64,000 nucleotides of DNA from Dokdonia sp. (GCA_020630915.1 JAHDIF010000004.1:282121-346120), one strand, 5' to 3'; numbered from the stretch's first letter, positions 9,280 to 19,492 are shown. Numbers and translations are program-made. The notes: generated from the sequence alone by a model not told the origin.

Positions 9280-10354
9280 GAAAATTTTAATCATAGGGCC
9301 TTTTCCGGAACCCATCACCGGCGTATCGCTTGCTAATAAAGTTGTAGCAGAGGTACTAAGAGATAGCAATGAGTATAGAGTTCGTATAATAAATACTTCC
9401 TACTCACGATTTGATGAAGAAGTAGGTAGTTTTTCATTGCATAAATTCTTGTTTAACTTGTCTTTTTACCTAGGACTTTGGAGGGTCTTGTTTTGTGATA
9501 TTTTATATATCACACCTGGACAGACTTTTTACGGAGTCCTTAAATACGCAGGGTTTGTTTATGTAAGTTCGCTTTCGCGAAAGCAAATCATAACCCATAT
9601 ACACGGCAACTATCTAGGAAGAGAATATCAAAGTCTTAGGGGGCTAAGGAAAAGGTTGGTAAAAAGCGTTTTATCTAAAACTACAACAGGAATTGTTCTT
9701 TCTTCATCACTCAGGAACAATATGAGCCCGTTTATAAAACAGGAGGCGATTAAAGTGCTTCCTAATTTTGCCCAAGACTATATAGCTCAATCAAACAAAA
9801 AGAAACAAGAGCCAGGTTTGAGAGTTATCTACCTGAGCAATCTAATGAGAGAAAAGGGCATTTTTCATCTACTTGGAGCGTTACAAATACTAGAAGATAC
9901 TAAGGTTCCTTATGAAGCTAGAATAGCAGGAGCCATAGATAAGAATCAGAAAAGCCATATAATGACCCTTATTAGCAAATTAGAAAACACATCCTATGTA
10001 GGTGTAGTGCAGGGAGAAAGCAAAAAAGGACTGCTGCAATGGGGAAATGTCTTTACACTTCCTACATTTTATAAAATGGAAGGACAACCTATTTCTATTC
10101 TAGAAGCTCTCGCGACAAAAAATGTGATTATAACTACTGCACATGCAGGTATACCGGATATCTTAACGGATCAAGAACATGGATTTTTTATAGATATTAG
10201 TAACGCAGAAGAAGAGATTGCTTCAAAGTTTACACACTTAATTAATTCGCCAGAGCTTTTAGCATCAATGGGTGAGGGCAATGAGGCATACTTTCAAGAA
10301 AATTTCACCCTCGACATATTTAAGAATAAATTACTCAATATCTTTGAGTCGTAA
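9263..10354 (+). CDS. Glycosyltransferase, GT4 / GT-B fold
   Basis: I place the start at ATG 9263 (MPKKGKKILIIGPFPEP), because the longer reading uses TTG 9245 and adds a non-conserved extension. The N-terminus has the IIGPFPEPITGVS glycine-rich loop of GT-B enzymes. The C-terminal half has VIYLSNLMREKGIFHLLGAL and PTFYKMEGQPISILEALATKN, the GT4 E-x7-E region. It is a cytoplasmic sugar transferase for repeat-unit assembly; the donor is unknown. A palindrome at 9571-9584 reads LSRK. The stop overlaps the next start by 1 bp. Confidence 0.87.
   Translation: MPKKGKKILIIGPFPEPITGVSLANKVVAEVLRDSNEYRVRIINTSYSRFDEEVGSFSLHKFLFNLSFYLGLWRVLFCDILYITPGQTFYGVLKYAGFVYVSSLSRKQIITHIHGNYLGREYQSLRGLRKRLVKSVLSKTTTGIVLSSSLRNNMSPFIKQEAIKVLPNFAQDYIAQSNKKKQEPGLRVIYLSNLMREKGIFHLLGALQILEDTKVPYEARIAGAIDKNQKSHIMTLISKLENTSYVGVVQGESKKGLLQWGNVFTLPTFYKMEGQPISILEALATKNVIITTAHAGIPDILTDQEHGFFIDISNAEEEIASKFTHLINSPELLASMGEGNEAYFQENFTLDIFKNKLLNIFES
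9571..9584. repeat. 14-bp palindrome in glycosyltransferase (read LSRK)
   Basis: GCTTTCGCGAAAGC between two hydrophobic segments of the GT4 protein. Confidence 0.9.
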
Positions 10355-10902
10355 TGAACTATCAAAACTTAAACACATATAAAACACCAAAAGGCTTTAG
10401 AGGAAGGTCTAAATTGATGGTTCAGTTATGGTGGATTGTTCAGGCTACAATTTTTAAGTGGTCTCCCCAGTTTTTATATGGCTGGAGAAGGATGTTATTA
10501 AGATCCTTTGGAGCAGAAATAGGTAAGGGAGTAATCATTAGACCCTCTGTAAAGGTCACCTATCCTTGGAAACTGGTTATAGGAGATTATAGTTGGATAG
10601 GTGATGAGGTTACCCTTTATACTTTAGGGTCTATATCTATAGGAAAAAATGCTGTAATTTCTCAAAAGAGTTACTTGTGTACAGGAACACACGATTATCA
10701 ATCTACAAATTTTAGGATATACTCAGAGCCTATTAGAATTGAAGACAAATGTTGGGTCGCTACAGATGTTTATGTTGCACCTGGCGTTACTATTCAAGAA
10801 GGAGCTGTGGTAGGCGCTAGGAGCAGTGTATATAATAATTTGCCGCCTCATATGGTATGTATAGGAAATCCCGCAAAACCTATTAAAGATAGAAATGCAT
10901 AA
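10354..10902 (+). CDS. WcaF-like sugar O-acetyltransferase (left-handed beta helix)
   Basis: This 182-residue protein shows hexapeptide repeats (I/V-G-x4) from about residue 55 on: IGKGVIIRPSVKV, IGDYSWIGDEVTLY, SISIGKNAVISQ, ending with VTIQEGAVVGARSSV. The SYLCTGTHDYQS segment carries the catalytic-type His of the NodL/WcaF acetyltransferases. It would use acetyl-CoA to decorate a sugar of the polymer. It starts within the preceding stop and overlaps the next gene by 8 bp. Confidence 0.85.
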   Translation: MNYQNLNTYKTPKGFRGRSKLMVQLWWIVQATIFKWSPQFLYGWRRMLLRSFGAEIGKGVIIRPSVKVTYPWKLVIGDYSWIGDEVTLYTLGSISIGKNAVISQKSYLCTGTHDYQSTNFRIYSEPIRIEDKCWVATDVYVAPGVTIQEGAVVGARSSVYNNLPPHMVCIGNPAKPIKDRNA

Positions 10903-12115
10903 GTTGCAAGGAAAAAACATCACTCTTATAAGTCTCAATTTCTATCCAGAGCAAACAGCTATAGGTTTATATTCTACACAGCTTGCCCAGTTTCTTGAGG
11001 AACAAGGCGCACACGTTACTGTTATAACGGCCTACCCATACTATCCAGAGTGGAAAATACACAAAGAGTATATGAATGCAGGTTCGTTTATGGAAGAGCA
11101 ATTAGGGAACTTGCACATCATTAGATATAAACAATACACTCCAGAGGACCCCTCTTTTCTTAAACGAGTTTTTCACATTATTGATTTTACATTAGGCACT
11201 TGGCGGAATATTAAAAAAGTAACCACCTGCGATACCGTTATCTCTGTAATACCATTTACGAGTAGTTCATGGTTGGGGAATAAGCTTTCGCGAAAGCATA
11301 ATGCAAAACATTGGATACATATTCAAGACTTTGAGTTTGATGCGGCATTTCAATCGGGTCTCGCCTCAGGTAAAAATAATCGTAGTTTTTTATACAACCG
11401 ATTAATGAAATTGGAAACCAGTATATTAAACAAAGCAGACCGTGTGAGCACTATAAGCCACAATATGATGGCAAAACTACAGGCGAAAACCACTACACCA
11501 CCCTATTACTTGCCCAACTGGGTAGAAGCCGATGAGCTGCATAGTAAGGCGGAACACCCACATGTAAACTCTTCAAAATTTACCATACTCTATTCTGGAA
11601 ATATAGGAGAGAAGCAAGACTGGGATTTTTTTATGGAAGTCGTTGCTCAATTGGATCTTTCGTTGTACAATATTGTCATTGTCGGAGATGGCTCCAAGAA
11701 ACAATGGCTTGAGCAAAGCCTAGAAGGTTATGAAGGAATAGGTATTTTGCCTTTAGTGCCGTTTTCAGAGCTTAGCTCGTTACTAGCAAGTGCAGATGTA
11801 CATATATTGTTCCAAAAAACCGAAATTTTAGATACGGTAATGCCGTCTAAAGTATTGGGCATGATGGCTAGCGGTAAACCTTCTATCGTAACGGGACATC
11901 CAGAAGCAGAGGTGGGCGATGTGTTGAACAGCTGCGAAGGAGGGTATTATGTGACTCAAAACAATGTAGAAACAATAGTTCAAGCTTTTGAAAAATTAAG
12001 AACCAATCCTCAAGCTTCAAAAATCATGGGGCAACAAGCAAGAAAACATGTTTTAGAAACGTATGCTAAAAAAGGAATCTTAGAGGCATTCTGCAAAGAA
12101 TTAGACCAATTGTAG
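10895..12115 (+). CDS. WcaI-like glycosyltransferase (GT4)
   Basis: This 406-residue protein begins with KNITLISLNFYPEQTAIGLYSTQLAQFL, the N-terminal block of WcaI/WbuB-type transferases, and has FTILYSGNIGEKQDWD and DTVMPSKVLGMMASGKPSIVTG in the C-terminal nucleotide-binding half. WcaI homologues often sit next to WcaF-like acetyltransferases, as here. A palindrome at 11284-11297 reads LSRK. Its stop is followed by a short gap with promoter-like sequence before ugd. Sugar specificity is not evident. Confidence 0.87.
   Translation: MHKLQGKNITLISLNFYPEQTAIGLYSTQLAQFLEEQGAHVTVITAYPYYPEWKIHKEYMNAGSFMEEQLGNLHIIRYKQYTPEDPSFLKRVFHIIDFTLGTWRNIKKVTTCDTVISVIPFTSSSWLGNKLSRKHNAKHWIHIQDFEFDAAFQSGLASGKNNRSFLYNRLMKLETSILNKADRVSTISHNMMAKLQAKTTTPPYYLPNWVEADELHSKAEHPHVNSSKFTILYSGNIGEKQDWDFFMEVVAQLDLSLYNIVIVGDGSKKQWLEQSLEGYEGIGILPLVPFSELSSLLASADVHILFQKTEILDTVMPSKVLGMMASGKPSIVTGHPEAEVGDVLNSCEGGYYVTQNNVETIVQAFEKLRTNPQASKIMGQQARKHVLETYAKKGILEAFCKELDQL
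11284..11297. repeat. 14-bp palindrome in WcaI-like gene (read LSRK)
   Basis: GCTTTCGCGAAAGC in the segment NKLSRKHNAKHW. Confidence 0.9.
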
Positions 12116-12144
12116 ACAGGCTATCTAAACCCTATAAATTTCCC

Positions 12145-12152
12145 TATTTTTG
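12145..12152 (+). promoter_or_regulatory. Possible -7 element upstream of ugd
   Basis: TATTTTTG fits the Bacteroidota TAnnTTTG -7 box and lies 16 bp before the ugd ATG. No convincing -33 TTTG was found at the usual distance, so this is only a candidate internal promoter for ugd-uxs-sugar transferase. Confidence 0.3.
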
Positions 12153-12167
12153 CCTAAAATAGTTAAT

Positions 12168-13475
12168 ATGAAGATCACTGTCGTAGGAACAGGGTATGTG
12201 GGCTTAGTAACAGGAACCTGTCTTGCAGAAACAGGAAATGAGGTCGTATGCGTTGATATAGACCAGGCTAAAGTGGAGCGCATGCAGCAAGGCGAAGTTC
12301 CCATTTATGAACCTCACTTAGATGTTCTTTTTGAACGTAACATAAAGGCTAACAGACTTACATTTACCACCTCCTTAGAAAAAGGAATTTCCCACGGAGA
12401 GATTATTTTTTTAGCACTACCTACTCCAGAAGATGAAGATGGGTCTGCAGACCTTTCTTACGTATTAGGCGTTTCTCAAGAAATAGGGAAGCTTCTTAAT
12501 GATTACAGAGTTATTGTAGATAAAAGTACGGTGCCCGTAGGCACGGCAGAAAAAGTACACCAAACTATAAAAGCGCACACAAATATTCCTTTTGATGTGG
12601 TTTCAAATCCAGAGTTCTTAAGAGAGGGATTTGCAGTAGATGATTTTTTAAAACCAGAACGCATCGTTATTGGATCTTCTTCTAAAAGAGCAACAGAACT
12701 TATGCAAAGGCTATACAAGCCTTTTGTTAGGTCTGGAAATCCCATTATTGTCATGGATGAAAAGAGCGCAGAGCTTACTAAATATGCTGCAAATGCTTTT
12801 CTTGCAACTAAGATTACCTTTATGAATGAGATAGCAAATTATTGCGAGCTTGTAGGTGCAGATGTAGATATGGTGAGGAGAGGTATGGGTACAGATTCTA
12901 GAATAGGAAAACGATTTCTTTTTCCAGGAATTGGATACGGAGGATCGTGTTTTCCAAAAGACGTGAAAGCACTCCATAAGTCTGGCAGCGAGCAAGATTA
13001 TAACTTTAAGATTTTAGATGCTGTAATTACGGTTAATAACGATCAAAAAGTAAAACTAGTTCCCAAAATAGCGACTTATTTTAATAACGCTTTAAAGGGA
13101 AAGACTATTGGAATATGGGGATTGGCCTTTAAACCAGAGACAGATGATATTCGAGAAGCACCCTCACTATATATTATAGATAAGTTATTAGAAATGGGAG
13201 CTGTTATTAAGGCTTTTGACCCAGAAGCAATGGATAATGTAAGGACAAAATATGGTGATAAAATAACGTTTGCAACTTCTATGTACGAAGCGACGCAAGA
13301 CATAGATGCTCTTGTGATATGCACAGAGTGGAGTATTTTTAGAACGCCTAATTTTAGTACTTTAAAACGTAATATGAAGACCCACGTGATTTTTGACGGA
13401 AGAAACTTATATGATATTGAAGATATAAGGAATGAAGGCTTTGAGTATATTTCAATAGGAAGAAAGAGCGTATAG
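12168..13475 (+). CDS. ugd: UDP-glucose 6-dehydrogenase
   Basis: Oxidises UDP-glucose to UDP-glucuronate using two NAD+. The start is ATG 12168 because the family begins [12 protein letters not shown]; the longer reading from TTG 12150 lies across the promoter-like box. The N-terminal Rossmann GTGYVG (residues 7-12), the active-site Cys261 in [10 protein letters not shown] and the C-terminal [18 protein letters not shown] block are all present. It is followed after 1 bp by the UDP-glucuronate decarboxylase, so the pair makes UDP-xylose while keeping UDP-glucuronate available. Confidence 0.95.
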   Translation: MKITVVGTGYVGLVTGTCLAETGNEVVCVDIDQAKVERMQQGEVPIYEPHLDVLFERNIKANRLTFTTSLEKGISHGEIIFLALPTPEDEDGSADLSYVLGVSQEIGKLLNDYRVIVDKSTVPVGTAEKVHQTIKAHTNIPFDVVSNPEFLREGFAVDDFLKPERIVIGSSSKRATELMQRLYKPFVRSGNPIIVMDEKSAELTKYAANAFLATKITFMNEIANYCELVGADVDMVRRGMGTDSRIGKRFLFPGIGYGGSCFPKDVKALHKSGSEQDYNFKILDAVITVNNDQKVKLVPKIATYFNNALKGKTIGIWGLAFKPETDDIREAPSLYIIDKLLEMGAVIKAFDPEAMDNVRTKYGDKITFATSMYEATQDIDALVICTEWSIFRTPNFSTLKRNMKTHVIFDGRNLYDIEDIRNEGFEYISIGRKSV

Positions 13476-13476
13476 G

Positions 13477-14466
13477 ATGCAAAAAAGGATATTAATTACG
13501 GGAGCTGCTGGATTTTTGGGATCACATTTATGTGATAGGTTTGTTAAAGAGGGCTTTCAAGTAATTGGGATGGACAATTTAATCACAGGATCCCTTAAAA
13601 ATATAGAGCACCTTTTTAAACTAGAGAATTTTGAGTTCTACAATCACGATGTAACCACTTTTGTACACGTGCCAGGAAAGTTAGATTATATTTTACATTT
13701 TGCCTCACCAGCAAGTCCCATAGACTACCTTAAAATCCCTATTCAAACCTTAAAAGTAGGTTCTTTAGGAACCCATAATTTACTTGGCCTTGCCAAGGTT
13801 AAAGAGGCTAGAATACTTATAGCTTCTACCTCAGAAGTATATGGTGATCCATTAGTACATCCGCAAGATGAAAGCTACTATGGAAATGTAAACACAATAG
13901 GACCAAGAGGCGTTTATGATGAGGCAAAAAGATTTCAAGAATCTATAACAATGGCGTATCATCGTTTTCATGGTTTAGAAACCCGCATTGTGCGTATTTT
14001 TAATACGTATGGACCAAGAATGAGGCTTAATGATGGTAGGGTCATACCTGCTTTTATAGGCCAGGCTCTTAGAGGAGAGGATCTAACGGTTTTTGGAGAT
14101 GGCTTACAAACAAGATCCTTTTGTTATGTAGATGATCAGGTAGAAGGAATATATAGATTACTTCTTAGTGATTATAGTTATCCAGTAAATATTGGTAACC
14201 CAGATGAAATAACAATAAAAGACTTTGCAGAAGAAATCATCAAACTTACAGGCACTAACCAAACACTCGTCTACAAAGAGTTGCCTACAGATGATCCCTT
14301 GCAAAGGCAGCCAGATATAGAGCTAGCAAGAAAAATACTTAACTGGGAACCCAAAGTAAGTCGTGAAGAAGGAATGAAAAAAACATATGAGTACTTTAAG
14401 TCTCTATCTCAAGAAGAACTAACTAAAAGTGAGCATAAGGATTTTAGTAAGCATATCATTAAATAA
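13477..14466 (+). CDS. UDP-glucuronate decarboxylase (UDP-xylose synthase)
   Basis: An extended SDR enzyme that converts UDP-glucuronate to UDP-xylose. GAAGFLG at residues 9-15 binds [24 protein letters not shown] and the catalytic Tyr147-x3-Lys151 (YDEAKRF) match the UXS family, and [19 protein letters not shown] is the UXS hallmark segment. At 329 residues it is of normal length without the N-terminal domain of eukaryotic UXS. It directly follows ugd and precedes the initiating transferase by 2 bp. Confidence 0.92.
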   Translation: MQKRILITGAAGFLGSHLCDRFVKEGFQVIGMDNLITGSLKNIEHLFKLENFEFYNHDVTTFVHVPGKLDYILHFASPASPIDYLKIPIQTLKVGSLGTHNLLGLAKVKEARILIASTSEVYGDPLVHPQDESYYGNVNTIGPRGVYDEAKRFQESITMAYHRFHGLETRIVRIFNTYGPRMRLNDGRVIPAFIGQALRGEDLTVFGDGLQTRSFCYVDDQVEGIYRLLLSDYSYPVNIGNPDEITIKDFAEEIIKLTGTNQTLVYKELPTDDPLQRQPDIELARKILNWEPKVSREEGMKKTYEYFKSLSQEELTKSEHKDFSKHIIK

Positions 14467-14468
14467 AA

Positions 14469-15818
14469 ATGGCTAGAAAAGGGAGATACTCAGGCTATAT
14501 AAGGCCTTCTTTATACATTATAGACCTAGCCTTAATTCTTATCTTGGCTAAGATATTTCTTGAACTAGGAGGGCGTTTCTATATGTTCACTATACTTATT
14601 CCTATCGCTTGGATTTTTAGTGCGTTACAGTCACAATTCTATGAGGTATACAGATATACACCGCTAACACGTATTTTCTCTTTATTATTTATTCAATTAC
14701 TACTTTTTACACTGGCAATTTTCGCTTTTTATGGTTTTTTCTCAGACACTACGATAACACCATCTAAAGTGTTGATTTATGTCCTTTATGTTTTTTCTGG
14801 GATAACGTTTTTTAAACTTGGTGTTTTTTACCTCCTTAAAAAATACCGTACAGCACTAGGAGGGAACTATAGGAGAGTAGTTATTCTAGGAGTAAATTCC
14901 AAAACGTTACAACTAGAACAGTTTTTTAAACAAAACAAAGCATACGGTTATCTCGTAGATGAGAAGTTTGATATTAAGCACCCAGGTACATCCTTAGAAA
15001 CTAGCTTTGCCTATATTATAGAAAACAATATTGACGAAATCTATTGCTCGATTGCAGAGTTTAGTAATGACGAGATTAGAGAAATATCTGACTTTACAGA
15101 TAATAATCTTAAAATTTTGAAATTTATTCCAGACAATAAGGAAATATTTACCAAAAAACTAGAATATCAATACTTAGGGATCACGCCTGTTCTGTCCTTA
15201 CGAAATATCCCTATTGATACTGCCATAAATCAATTTATAAAACGGGCATTTGATATTGTTATGTCTATTATAGTTATGATAGGCCTGCTCTCTTGGCTCA
15301 CACCGATTATGGCCATATTAATAAAACTAGACTCAAAAGGGCCTGTGTTTTTTAAGCAAAAGAGAAATGGACTCGATTACAGAGAATTTTATTGTTATAA
15401 GTTTAGGTCCATGACACCTAACGAAACAGCAGATTTACATCAGGTTTCGCGTAATGATGAACGTATAACGAGAGTCGGAAGGTTTATTAGGAAAACAAGT
15501 ATGGACGAACTCCCACAATTTATTAATGTTCTTAAAGGTGATATGTCTGTTGTAGGTCCTAGACCCCATATGGTTAGTCACACACATATGTATGCAGAGC
15601 GTATCGATAAGTTTATGGTAAGGCATTTTATAAAGCCAGGAATTACCGGTCTCGCACAAGTAAGCGGGTATCGTGGCGAGGTAGAAAGTGATAATGATAT
15701 TATCAATAGAGTTAAATTTGATATTTTCTACGTAGAGAATTGGTCTTTATTACTGGATATAAAGATTATTGTTATCACAGTGGTCAAAGCTCTTACAGGA
15801 GACGAAAAGGCTTATTAA
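14469..15818 (+). CDS. Polyprenyl-phosphate sugar-1-phosphate transferase (WcaJ/WbaP type)
   Basis: The initiating enzyme of polymer synthesis. It moves a hexose-1-phosphate from a UDP-sugar to undecaprenyl phosphate. Residues about 10-130 hold four membrane helices, followed by a CoA-binding-like Rossmann region (RRVVILGVN). The C-terminal bacterial sugar transferase domain starts at IKRAFDIVMSI (about residue 258) with KLDSKGPVFFKQKRNG, FYCYKFRSM, MDELPQFINVLKGDMSVVGPRPH and the terminal EVESDNDIINRVKFDIFYVENWS. The 449-residue length is normal. The stop faces the minus-strand genes and overlaps the convergent one by 4 bp. Confidence 0.92.
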   Translation: MARKGRYSGYIRPSLYIIDLALILILAKIFLELGGRFYMFTILIPIAWIFSALQSQFYEVYRYTPLTRIFSLLFIQLLLFTLAIFAFYGFFSDTTITPSKVLIYVLYVFSGITFFKLGVFYLLKKYRTALGGNYRRVVILGVNSKTLQLEQFFKQNKAYGYLVDEKFDIKHPGTSLETSFAYIIENNIDEIYCSIAEFSNDEIREISDFTDNNLKILKFIPDNKEIFTKKLEYQYLGITPVLSLRNIPIDTAINQFIKRAFDIVMSIIVMIGLLSWLTPIMAILIKLDSKGPVFFKQKRNGLDYREFYCYKFRSMTPNETADLHQVSRNDERITRVGRFIRKTSMDELPQFINVLKGDMSVVGPRPHMVSHTHMYAERIDKFMVRHFIKPGITGLAQVSGYRGEVESDNDIINRVKFDIFYVENWSLLLDIKIIVITVVKALTGDEKAY

Positions 15819-16975
15819 GACAAAACTTTCAATAAGTTTTCAAATTGCTTTTGTCCATTAAATGTTGCAACTGCCCGTTGTTGCACCTCTTTTTTAGCGG
15901 GCCATTGAGCGTTGGCGAAAATGGAAGCGAGAGTGTTATTAATTCCTTTAAAATCACCAGAAGGGGCAACCCAACCTAATTCGTTTTTTAGCACCAACTC
16001 TTCACCTTCCCCACCACCGCAATACAACATCGGGAGACCTAATCTGCCATATTCAAATATTTTTGAAGGCACTGATCCGTAAATTCTATTAATTAGTGGG
16101 ATAATGGTGAGGTCGTACGACTGTAGTTGTTTGTGTAACTCATTTCGCGAAAGCGAACCCCTATATCTGATATTCTTAGTAGACTGTTGAAGATATGCTT
16201 CGATTTTCTGTTTTTGAGGACCATCACCGTAAATATCAAAAGACCATCCTGATGGTAATTCTATAGCTTCGCATAGCTCCAATATTCCTTGCGCGAAACC
16301 TAGTAAACCTGCATACACCATCTTTTTATTATCGTTGGTGTTTTCTTCTAATTCAGGCGGATTAAAATTGGGTAAATTACGGTACAAGAATATATCCTTG
16401 TTAGGATATAATGTCTTTACGTGAGCCCCTATTTCTTTAGACTGCCCAAGGACAAGATCTGCTTTTCGGTAGCAGTATCGTTCTATTTTTTCAAGAAGTC
16501 TGTAAGTAAATCCTTCTTTTAGTTTACCTAATTCTTTCCCTGCTAGTGGCCACAAATCAGACACGTTAAGTAATAGCTTACGTGATTTCCTTTTAAAAAA
16601 GAGCGTACTAAAAAAGCCAACTAACAGCGGTGAATATTGCACAAAAACTAGGGAAGGTAATTTGTGAAACAAACTATACCTACCCAGAGATATTGAAAAC
16701 GAAATCATAGCAAGAAAACGCTTCCATAAACGAGGGGAGTTTGTAGCATACACCCACAGTCTTGTGACTTTTACGCCGTTTAGTATTTCAGAGTTTCCGG
16801 AGGATCCTTTGTAATCATCAAATATTTTTCCTGTGGGGTAATTGGGTAATGGACATAGCACATGAGTTTCGTAACCGGCAGCGGCAAAATTTTCGGCAAG
16901 AAGGGCAATGCGGTTTGCCGCAGCCCCAGTTTCTGGAGGATAGTAGTTTGTGATAATGGTAATACTACGCTTCAT
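15815..16975 (-). CDS. WbuB-like glycosyltransferase (GT4)
   Basis: The start is placed at the ATG at 16975 (MKRSITIITNYYPPETGAAANR), the conserved beginning of WbuB/Cap-type transferases; the longer reading adds 15 residues that overlap wecB. The nucleotide-binding half shows KKMVYAGLLGFAQGILELCEA and PSKIFEYGRLGLPMLYCGGGEGEELV. WbuB-type enzymes often act on N-acetylated aminosugars and neighbour wecB, as here, which suggests an acetamido-sugar donor. A near-copy of the palindrome at 16143-16154 is read as SLSRNE. Confidence 0.85.
   Translation of the reverse strand: MKRSITIITNYYPPETGAAANRIALLAENFAAAGYETHVLCPLPNYPTGKIFDDYKGSSGNSEILNGVKVTRLWVYATNSPRLWKRFLAMISFSISLGRYSLFHKLPSLVFVQYSPLLVGFFSTLFFKRKSRKLLLNVSDLWPLAGKELGKLKEGFTYRLLEKIERYCYRKADLVLGQSKEIGAHVKTLYPNKDIFLYRNLPNFNPPELEENTNDNKKMVYAGLLGFAQGILELCEAIELPSGWSFDIYGDGPQKQKIEAYLQQSTKNIRYRGSLSRNELHKQLQSYDLTIIPLINRIYGSVPSKIFEYGRLGLPMLYCGGGEGEELVLKNELGWVAPSGDFKGINNTLASIFANAQWPAKKEVQQRAVATFNGQKQFENLLKVLS
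16143..16154. repeat. Near copy of the palindrome in WbuB-like gene
   Basis: TTTCGCGAAAGC preceded by CA instead of GC. Confidence 0.65.
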
Positions 16976-18059
16976 AGAGGGAAGTAAGCGATTGTAGGAT
17001 ACGATCTGCAGCCTTTCCATCCCATAAATTTATTTCTTGAGCCTGAGACCACTTATTGCTTAGTAAGTCATCAAAAGCTTCTTCTATAAGATTAATGTCT
17101 TGTCCCACCAGCCTATTCGTACCCAAAACGCAAGTCTCAGGGCGTTCTGTACTGTCTCTAAAGGTAAGACAAGGCACATCGAGCATTGTGGTCTCTTCTG
17201 TGATGCCTCCAGAGTCTGTGAGAACAGCAAAGGCGTTTTTAATGAGGTAAATAAAGGTAAGATATCCTTGAGGCGCTACAAAATGCAGGTTTTTATGTGA
17301 TAGTTCAAGCTTTTCGAGCATTTTAAGGGTGCGAGGATGTACAGGAAAGATCACAGGTTTGTCACCAGCTCTCTTCATAATCACATTGATTAAGGTAGTA
17401 AGATCATTGGCCTGATCTACATTAGAAGGGCGGTGTAAGGTCATTACATAATACCCCTTTTCTGATAGGCTATATTCATCCCAAAAAGCTGGTTTTTTAA
17501 GCCTATGTAAATTACCTAAAAGGGTATCTATCATCACATTTCCTACCAGAAATATCTGCTCTTTTTTCATTCCGATATCTAGAAGGTTCTGAGAAGCTTC
17601 TTTGGTTGTTGTATAAAAATAATCTGTAATACTGTCGGTTACAATCCTATTGATCTCTTCAGGCATTTTCCGATCACCAGACCGTATACCGGCCTCCACA
17701 TGGACAACATCTACGTGAGCTTTTTTTGCAACAATCGCACAAGCCATCGTCGAGGTTACATCGCCAACGACCAAAACGATATCTGGTCTGTTTATAGAGA
17801 TTTCCTCTTCAAAACGCTCCATAATTGCGCCCGTTTGTTGCGCTTGTGTCCCGCTCTTTACATCGAGGTTGGCGTGGGGTTTAGGGATGTTAAGTTCTTC
17901 AAAAAAAGTGTCGCTTAAGTTTTTGTCATAGTGCTGTCCAGTGTGTACCAATCTGTAAGAGATATCTTTACCACTAGTCACTCGAGCTTCTATGGCCGCT
18001 ATAATAGGGGCTATTTTCATAAAGTTGGGCCTAGCCCCAGCTACGATTGTTATTTTCAT
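16965..18059 (-). CDS. wecB: UDP-N-acetylglucosamine 2-epimerase (non-hydrolysing)
   Basis: This 364-residue GT-B-fold enzyme interconverts UDP-GlcNAc and UDP-ManNAc or a deoxy analogue. It starts MKITIVAGARPNFMKIAPI, the family hallmark, and contains LVHTGQHYD, VVGDVTSTMACAIVA, HVEAGIRSGDRKMPEEINRIVTD, TLHRPSNVD, FPVHPRT and the DSGGITEE UDP-binding block. It overlaps the downstream transferase by about 11 bp and shares its start base with the stop of the upstream gene. It adds an aminosugar branch to the locus. Confidence 0.93.
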   Translation of the reverse strand: MKITIVAGARPNFMKIAPIIAAIEARVTSGKDISYRLVHTGQHYDKNLSDTFFEELNIPKPHANLDVKSGTQAQQTGAIMERFEEEISINRPDIVLVVGDVTSTMACAIVAKKAHVDVVHVEAGIRSGDRKMPEEINRIVTDSITDYFYTTTKEASQNLLDIGMKKEQIFLVGNVMIDTLLGNLHRLKKPAFWDEYSLSEKGYYVMTLHRPSNVDQANDLTTLINVIMKRAGDKPVIFPVHPRTLKMLEKLELSHKNLHFVAPQGYLTFIYLIKNAFAVLTDSGGITEETTMLDVPCLTFRDSTERPETCVLGTNRLVGQDINLIEEAFDDLLSNKWSQAQEINLWDGKAADRILQSLTSLYEA

Positions 18060-19363
18060 TAGGTCAAGCTTACAAATTGTTTGAGTTTTCCACTTTTCTG
18101 GCGGTCTATAGTGTCAAATTTATTAAATAAAATATGGAGCCCAGGTTCAAGGTAGGTGCTTAGCGCTTTTTCAATTTCCTGTGTACGCTTTCGCGAAAGC
18201 GTAACCCCCACATAATCTATCTCAAAAGTATCTACTTTTGTTTGTCTAATAACAAATTCTGTAATATCTCCTTTGTCACTTATAATGGTCTTGGTTACAT
18301 AATAAAAAGTAAGCCCAGGAATGACTTTTCCACTAGGAAGCCTCGCAATATCATTGGTCCTTCCTATGAGCTTTTGTAAAATAGGTTTTTTTGCAGTGCT
18401 TTTGCCTGAAAGGATGCCTGTGTCTCCTATGTCGTATCGTATAAAAGGATGCGCTTTGTTATACAATGAGGTAACTACAATGCGCCCTTGTTCTCCTGAT
18501 GGAACAGGCTTATTATTGTCATCTAGAATTTCTATAAATAGCGACTCACTATTGAGTTGTAGGTCTCCAGCAGTGTTTTGGAAGGCGATGAGATCTAACT
18601 CAGAAGCACCGTATTCGTTAATTACAGGTATATTAAACTGTGTTTCTAACACTACTCTATCATCATCAAAAAGCATTTCGCTCGTTACAAAGCAGGCTTT
18701 GAGTGCGGGACAAACAGTGGTTAAAACGATGTTGTTTTTTTTGAGATACTTTGCAAAAAGAACAACACTACTCGTATACCCGTTTATGTATTCAAAAGGG
18801 GTTTTCTTGAATTTTTGAAGAACCTTTTCTAAATTTTTATCATTAAGATTAAAAATAGGGAAGCGGTACCTGTGGCTTAGCGTGTCTTTAAGACGCTCTT
18901 TATGATACCCAATGGTGTCTAAAGGAATTCCGTAAAAACGAGCCTGTAAAGAGCTATTAAAGTTAATGTCGTACCACCCAAAACGATCTTGTATAATTGC
19001 CCAAGTAAGCGCGTGGCACGCTTTGTCTTTGGCAAATACAAATGGATGCCCAGAAGACCCTGAAGTTTTGCCTACATACACATTTTTAGGAGTATATTCT
19101 GAGGAGAGGCGGTGTTCTAACTTTTGTTGCAGGTCACTTTTTGTAAGCACAGGAAGTTGCTCCCAGGGAGTGGCTTCAGTTGTGCCTAAAAGCTTTTGAT
19201 AAAAAGGAGTATGCTTTTGATGATAGGCAACAATGGCTGCTTTTTCCTGCTCAATGTGAGCTGCATAAGAGGCCTCAGGAATGGATTGAATGGTTGCTAA
19301 TGTTGCTTTCGCGAAAGCAATATCATAACCACGTACTTTTAATGTCCAATCAAATAAATTCAC
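18059..19363 (-). CDS. Phenylacetate-CoA ligase / CapK-like adenylate-forming enzyme
   Basis: A 434-residue member of the AMP-forming synthetase superfamily. The P-loop GKTSGSSGHPF is at about residues 103-113, and later segments NEYGASELDLIAFQ, TSLYNKAHPFIRYDIGD and LIGRTNDIARLPSGKVIPG match the A3-A8 motifs. CapK-like members are common in polysaccharide loci, where their substrate is usually unknown. Palindromes at 18187-18200 (LSRK) and 19305-19318 (AFAKA) both lie in this gene, near its two ends. Confidence 0.8.
   Translation of the reverse strand: MNLFDWTLKVRGYDIAFAKATLATIQSIPEASYAAHIEQEKAAIVAYHQKHTPFYQKLLGTTEATPWEQLPVLTKSDLQQKLEHRLSSEYTPKNVYVGKTSGSSGHPFVFAKDKACHALTWAIIQDRFGWYDINFNSSLQARFYGIPLDTIGYHKERLKDTLSHRYRFPIFNLNDKNLEKVLQKFKKTPFEYINGYTSSVVLFAKYLKKNNIVLTTVCPALKACFVTSEMLFDDDRVVLETQFNIPVINEYGASELDLIAFQNTAGDLQLNSESLFIEILDDNNKPVPSGEQGRIVVTSLYNKAHPFIRYDIGDTGILSGKSTAKKPILQKLIGRTNDIARLPSGKVIPGLTFYYVTKTIISDKGDITEFVIRQTKVDTFEIDYVGVTLSRKRTQEIEKALSTYLEPGLHILFNKFDTIDRQKSGKLKQFVSLT
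18187..18200. repeat. 14-bp palindrome in CapK-like gene (read LSRK)
   Basis: GCTTTCGCGAAAGC near the C-terminus of the protein. Confidence 0.9.
19305..19318. repeat. 14-bp palindrome in CapK-like gene (read AFAKA)
   Basis: GCTTTCGCGAAAGC near the N-terminus; second copy in the same gene. Confidence 0.9.
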
Positions 19364-19400
19364 GAGCCGTTTAATCTAGAACCAAAATACAATATTTTCA

Positions 19401-19420
19401 TTCCTGCGCAGGCGGGAATC
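19401..19420. repeat. Short hairpin repeat (TTCC...GGAATC family)
   Basis: TTCCTGCGCAGGCGGGAATC, an imperfect inverted repeat of about 20 bp in the gap between divergent genes. Related copies are at 47484, 47532, 51259, 53417, 53886 and 54276. Confidence 0.7.
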
Positions 19421-19492
19421 TTATCAATTTAAGTTTTGTATGTATTACAGAGCTCAATACTGTATCATTAGCGTTATTTCTGAGATAATCTC